A stretch of DNA of 29,143 nt from an uncultured SAR324 cluster bacterium (GTDB lineage Bacteria; SAR324; NAC60-12), in the NCBI GenBank assembly GCA_902575715.1, contig CACGSI010000014.1:1-29143 (forward strand), written 5' to 3'. Each line of letters starts with the position of its first letter. Position 1 is the first letter of the stretch. Positions 25,748 through 29,143 of this stretch are shown here, in pieces. The notes under the pieces were generated by a model, which searched no databases, was not told where the DNA came from, and saw only the letters and a list, made by a program, of their open reading frames with translations. A program made the position numbers and the translations under genes.

Positions 25748-27106
25748 TTAAGATTTGTTTTTGGGAAGAACAAGATTTAGTATTAATGCACACAAACCAC
25801 CGGAAGTTATAGCGGAACCAAAAATTTGCTGAATTGCTTTAGGCATGTGACTAAGTACTTCTGGTACAAAAGCAAGTCCAAGTCCTACTCCTAGTGAAAC
25901 TGCAATTATCAAAATTTCCCTGCGACCTAAACGCCCCATCGAAGCGATAATATTTACACCGGCTGCAGCAACTGTTCCAAACATTACAATAGTTGCTCCT
26001 CCTAAAACCGGATTTGGAAGCGAACGAAAAAAACCCCCCACAACCGGAAATAAACCAAGAATAACTAGGAATCCGGCAAGATACATTCCTACGTACCTAC
26101 TTGCAACTCCCGTCATTTGAATTACACCATTGTTTTGACTGAAAGTAGTATTTGGAAAAGTATTGAAAATGGCTGCAATAGCTGAATTAATTCCATCTCC
26201 CAAAACACCTCCCTTTATACGCTCCATATATTTATCACCTTCTACAGGCTCTCCCGAAAGCATTGAAGTGGCCGTCAAATCTCCTGTAGATTCAATGGCA
26301 GTAATTATATAGATAAAAGCTACTCCAATAAAAGCTGCCCAATTGAAATCAAATCCAAAATTAAAAGGAATTGGAATACTAATTATATCTACTCCAGACA
26401 TATGCCCAAAATTAACTTTACCCATAATAAGAGCTACTATGTAACCAACCACTATTCCACCTACTATAGATCCCAATCGAATCATTGGATTTTTACTTCT
26501 ATTTAAAATTAGAACAACTAACAAAACAAGTATTCCCAAACCCAAATTTCCGGCTGTACCAAAAAATTCTGGTTTATTATCCAATAACCATTTACCTCCA
26601 GCCATATCAGTAATCCCTACTTTGACAAGGCTGAGTCCTATGAGCATTACAACCGTACCAGTAACAACAGGAGTAATGACCTCTTTCAATACGTGTAAAA
26701 AACGACTAATTAGCATTTCAATAAAAGCGCCGACAAAACATACACCAAAAATTGTTGCTAACATTTCATCTGGACCACCTCCCTGTGCTTTTACGATAAA
26801 TCCTGCTGTAAGAATAGCACCTAAAAACGCAAAACTTGTCCCCTGAACACTCAATAAACCCGATCCAACTGGACCAAATCGTCTTGCTTGAATAAAGGTT
26901 GCCACGCCTGAGACAATCAAAGACATACTTATTAAATAAGGAATATTTTCTCCTAAGCCAAGGACCCCTCCTATAACTAGCGTAGGAGTTATAATACCAA
27001 CAATTATTGCAAGCAAATGCTGTATAGCAGCATAAGATGATTCTACTGGAGATGGCTTGTCTTCTACGCCATACACCAGTTCTAATTTGTCATTTTCTTT
27101 TTCCAT
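25748..27106 (-). CDS. NCS2-family xanthine/uracil permease
   Basis: 452 residues with about 14 membrane helices of the UraA/XanQ fold. The nucleobase-ascorbate transporter signature is complete: QNNGVIQMTGVASR. An acidic residue two helices earlier (TAIESTGD) corresponds to the conserved Glu of the substrate site. Proton-coupled uptake of xanthine, uric acid or uracil is the family role; the facing ureide genes favour a purine. The start codon ATG at 27106 has GGAG eight bases upstream. The leader contains a terminator hairpin and an alternative pairing partner, so transcription is probably attenuated. Confidence 0.9.
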   Translation of the reverse strand: MEKENDKLELVYGVEDKPSPVESSYAAIQHLLAIIVGIITPTLVIGGVLGLGENIPYLISMSLIVSGVATFIQARRFGPVGSGLLSVQGTSFAFLGAILTAGFIVKAQGGGPDEMLATIFGVCFVGAFIEMLISRFLHVLKEVITPVVTGTVVMLIGLSLVKVGITDMAGGKWLLDNKPEFFGTAGNLGLGILVLLVVLILNRSKNPMIRLGSIVGGIVVGYIVALIMGKVNFGHMSGVDIISIPIPFNFGFDFNWAAFIGVAFIYIITAIESTGDLTATSMLSGEPVEGDKYMERIKGGVLGDGINSAIAAIFNTFPNTTFSQNNGVIQMTGVASRYVGMYLAGFLVILGLFPVVGGFFRSLPNPVLGGATIVMFGTVAAAGVNIIASMGRLGRREILIIAVSLGVGLGLAFVPEVLSHMPKAIQQIFGSAITSGGLCALILNLVLPKNKS

Positions 27107-27128
27107 ATCTTCTCCATGATTGATTAAG

Positions 27129-27154
27129 AAAAAATGGCGCTAAGATAAGCACCA
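27129..27154 (-). terminator. Intrinsic terminator in the leader of the permease gene
   Basis: Read on the minus strand, UGGUGCU and AGCGCCA pair over seven bases (one G-U) around a six-base loop and are followed at once by U6 (27134 to 27129). The structure ends 22 bases before the permease ATG, leaving room only for the ribosome-binding site. No such U-tract exists on the plus strand, so it acts on permease transcription. Confidence 0.75.
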
Positions 27155-27260
27155 GGACAAAAAAAGGACATTCTAACAAAATCAAATTTGTTCAACAACA
27201 AAATAATAAACTTTTTTTAGCAAATGATTATTGGTGGTGTCTTAGCTGATTTTTATTACA
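27129..27260 (-). promoter_or_regulatory. Putative riboswitch/attenuator leader of the xanthine permease gene
   Basis: In minus-strand RNA the segment GCUAAGACACCA (27246-27235) is complementary to UGGUG (27154-27150) and UCUUAGC (27145-27139), 12 pairs with a four-base bulge. These partners overlap both arms of the terminator hairpin, so the two folds exclude each other. About 80 bases between the partners, including a UUUGUU/AACAAA hairpin, could form a ligand-sensing domain. A possible -10 box TGTAAT (27260-27255) would start transcription right before the first pairing segment. The conserved core of classical purine riboswitches is not recognisable, so class and ligand are unknown. Position upstream of a purine permease suggests purine sensing. 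Confidence 0.55.
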
Positions 27261-27341
27261 ATTTTTTAAAAATTTTTTGAATGCATTGTTTAAAGTATAC
27301 AAAAAATATTTATTGATCTTTTATATTTAATTTTAAAAAAT

Positions 27342-29143
27342 TTACATTCTCACACGCTCACTCATGGGATCGTAAAATGCTTTCAAAGATGCCTTTGCAC
27401 TATACCTTTCACCAGCAACTTCAATTTCAAATTTACTGGATCTTATTAATTCATCAGTTACTCCTCCCTTAAAAAAAACGTATCCCATACCTAAACAGGT
27501 TCCGATTGTATGGCCATACATTCCAGATGTTAGATCCCCGACTATTCTTCCATCGCACCAAATAGGTTCATTATGGTAAAGCATTGGAGTTGGATCTTCT
27601 AGAGCAAATTGTACAAGTCTTTTCTCAAAAGCTTCCATTTTTGATTCTAATAATGAATCCTTTTTCTCTAATAAAGCTTCTCTTCCGATAAAACCACCTT
27701 TTTTATCATATTTAACGGTAAAGTCCAGCCCCGCCTCTAGAGGAGTATCCTCATCTGTTATATCATGTCCCCAATGTCTAAAAGATTTTTCTAACCGGAG
27801 TGAATTTAGAGCATGCAATCCTGCTAATTTAATTCCATAATCTTTACCAGATTCAATAATTTTATCAAAAATGTCTTGAGCAAACTCTGTAGGCACATAT
27901 ATTTCCCAACCTAACTCTCCTACATAAGTAATACGAAGCGCCAAAGCCTTACCATAACCTATTTCAATTTCCTTTGATGTACCAAATGGAAAAAATTCAT
28001 TAGACAAATCAGTAGGAGTAAGTTTGGATAACAAATTTCTTGATTCAGGACCCATCAAACTCATAACGGTGTATCCTGAAGTCACATCAGTTACTGTTAC
28101 ATTTGCCCTATCTGGTATATTTTTGTTTAGCCAACTTAAATCACGAGTATGGCTTGCTCCAGCGGTTACTATCAGAAAAACATTTTCTTTTAACCGCGTC
28201 ACTGTTAAGTCTGATTCGATACCTCCTCTCTCATTAAGCCATGAGGTATATACAACTTTTCCAGGATTTACTTCAACATTATTAGCACAAATTCGATTCA
28301 AAACCTTTAAACTATCTGAGCCTTGAAATAAAAATTTTGCAAATGATGACATGTCGAAAAGTGCAACTCTTTCTCTGGCCGCAATATGTTCTGAAGCAGA
28401 AAAATCAAACCAATTTTGACGACCATAACTATATTCATAATTAGCTTTCTTATCCTTAGGAGCAAACCAATTAGCTCTTTCCCAACCACTCAATTCTCCA
28501 AAGCAAGCACCAGAACTTTTTAGACGATCATGCAACACAGATTTTCTCACACCTCGGCTCGTTTCTGGTTGAAGATATGGCCAGTGCATTGAGTATAACA
28601 ATCCTAATGTTTCCTTTGTACGATCCTTTAGATAACGAGCATTACCTTGGAATGTATGAAATCGACGAATATCAACGTCCCACAAATCCATTGGAGGATA
28701 ACCATTAATAATCCATTCAGATAATACTTTGCCGGCTCCGCCTGCGGATTGAATTCCAATAGAGTTGAATCCTGCCGCAACAAAAAAATTTTTTATTTCA
28801 GGGGATTCCCCTAAAATATATCGGTCATCTGGAGTAAAACTTTCTGGTCCATTTAGAAAAGTTTGAATCCCCACATCTCCTAATTTTGGTATCCGATGAA
28901 TAGCATTAAGCATTGCAGGCTCAAAATGATCCCAATCCTCAGCAAATGTTCCAAACGAAAAATCATCTGGAATAGAATCCAATGGTCTTGGTTTAGAATT
29001 TGGCTCAAAACAACCAACTAACATTTTTCCAGCATCCTCTTTAGCGTATATCCATCCATTAGGATCTCTCAAAACTGGCAAATTGGAGGGCAATCCCATC
29101 TCTTCAGTAACAATATAAAAATGTTCTGCAGCATGAAGGGGAA
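27342..29143 (-). CDS. Dimethylglycine/sarcosine dehydrogenase-like FAD oxidoreductase with GcvT domain (5' end beyond window)
   Basis: 601 codons including the stop are visible; the frame is open to the right edge, so the N-terminal FAD-binding motif lies outside and the ATG at 29099 is internal. The visible part starts in the FAD oxidoreductase domain (AEHFYIVTEE, LPVLRDPNGWIYAKEDAGKMLVG, FVAAGFNSIGIQSAGGAGK) and continues with a folate-binding aminomethyltransferase-like domain from about residue 240 (VALFDMSSFAKF, GIESDLTVTRL, YVGELGWEIYVP, HALNSLRLEKSFRHWGHD) to the C-terminal barrel (VGDLTSGMYGHTIG). Such enzymes oxidatively demethylate N-methylated glycines and pass C1 units to tetrahydrofolate. 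Full-length relatives are about 800-860 residues. It is upstream of the permease on the same strand, separated by 235 bases holding the attenuator. Confidence 0.88.
   Translation of the reverse strand, partial: PLHAAEHFYIVTEEMGLPSNLPVLRDPNGWIYAKEDAGKMLVGCFEPNSKPRPLDSIPDDFSFGTFAEDWDHFEPAMLNAIHRIPKLGDVGIQTFLNGPESFTPDDRYILGESPEIKNFFVAAGFNSIGIQSAGGAGKVLSEWIINGYPPMDLWDVDIRRFHTFQGNARYLKDRTKETLGLLYSMHWPYLQPETSRGVRKSVLHDRLKSSGACFGELSGWERANWFAPKDKKANYEYSYGRQNWFDFSASEHIAARERVALFDMSSFAKFLFQGSDSLKVLNRICANNVEVNPGKVVYTSWLNERGGIESDLTVTRLKENVFLIVTAGASHTRDLSWLNKNIPDRANVTVTDVTSGYTVMSLMGPESRNLLSKLTPTDLSNEFFPFGTSKEIEIGYGKALALRITYVGELGWEIYVPTEFAQDIFDKIIESGKDYGIKLAGLHALNSLRLEKSFRHWGHDITDEDTPLEAGLDFTVKYDKKGGFIGREALLEKKDSLLESKMEAFEKRLVQFALEDPTPMLYHNEPIWCDGRIVGDLTSGMYGHTIGTCLGMGYVFFKGGVTDELIRSSKFEIEVAGERYSAKASLKAFYDPMSERVRM

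Noticed and set aside
27170..27198. Promoter-like pair on the minus strand (TTGTTG and TAGAAT, 17 apart) before the permease
   Set aside because: Transcription would begin just before the terminator hairpin and exclude the upstream pairing partner; the -35 match is poor.
27155..27234. Classical guanine/adenine riboswitch aptamer in the permease leader
   Set aside because: I could not find the conserved three-way-junction core or loop-loop sequences of that class, so no class is assigned.

Overview
The window is a strongly AT-rich stretch of a Gram-negative bacterial chromosome. It encodes MreC/MreD/PBP2 rod-shape proteins, a predicted outer-membrane barrel protein, a Tat-type signal and a sigma-54 response regulator. 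The mix (NhaD-like sodium/proton antiporters, a molybdenum hydroxylase, a dimethylglycine-dehydrogenase-like enzyme, many transporters) suggests a free-living, probably marine, proteobacterium-type organism. SAR324-like or a streamlined proteobacterium are guesses; no rRNA or tRNA is present to place it. No mobile element, CRISPR array or phage gene was seen.

Left part (1-8008): the 3' end of a ModF-type tandem ABC ATPase; a convergent TraB/PrgY-family membrane protein; a 388-base gap; a Tat-exported IorB-like molybdopterin hydroxylase large subunit with no iron-sulfur partner nearby; a bidirectional hairpin terminator; and two tandem paralogous antiporters on the minus strand.

Middle (8192-18690): a basic/acidic hypothetical protein, then a tightly packed plus-strand series: NtrC-like regulator, hisE, a divergent old-yellow-enzyme homologue, ridA, hom, mreC, mreD, mrdA, maf and a predicted outer-membrane protein. 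Several junctions are ATGA or TGATG overlaps. This is mostly housekeeping (histidine and threonine/methionine synthesis, cell elongation, septum/nucleotide quality control).

Right part (18802-29143): a polar-amino-acid-type ABC importer (binding protein and two permeases, no ATPase), then (S)-ureidoglycine aminohydrolase (allE), a carbamoyltransferase of undetermined substrate, a cytosolic asparaginase-like amidohydrolase and a DUF6986/HpcH-like C-C lyase or synthase. Facing them on the minus strand are an NCS2 xanthine/uracil permease and a partial DMGDH/GcvT-type FAD oxidoreductase. This looks like a nitrogen-scavenging ureide/purine catabolism island. AllE is identified with high confidence; the roles of the carbamoyltransferase, amidohydrolase and DUF6986 enzyme in the same route are inferred from position.

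The two strongest leads are (i) this unusual ureide gene set and (ii) the leader of the xanthine permease gene, where a terminator hairpin followed by a U6 tract lies just before the ribosome-binding site. An upstream segment can pair with 12 bases of that hairpin, which is the architecture of a riboswitch or other transcription attenuator.
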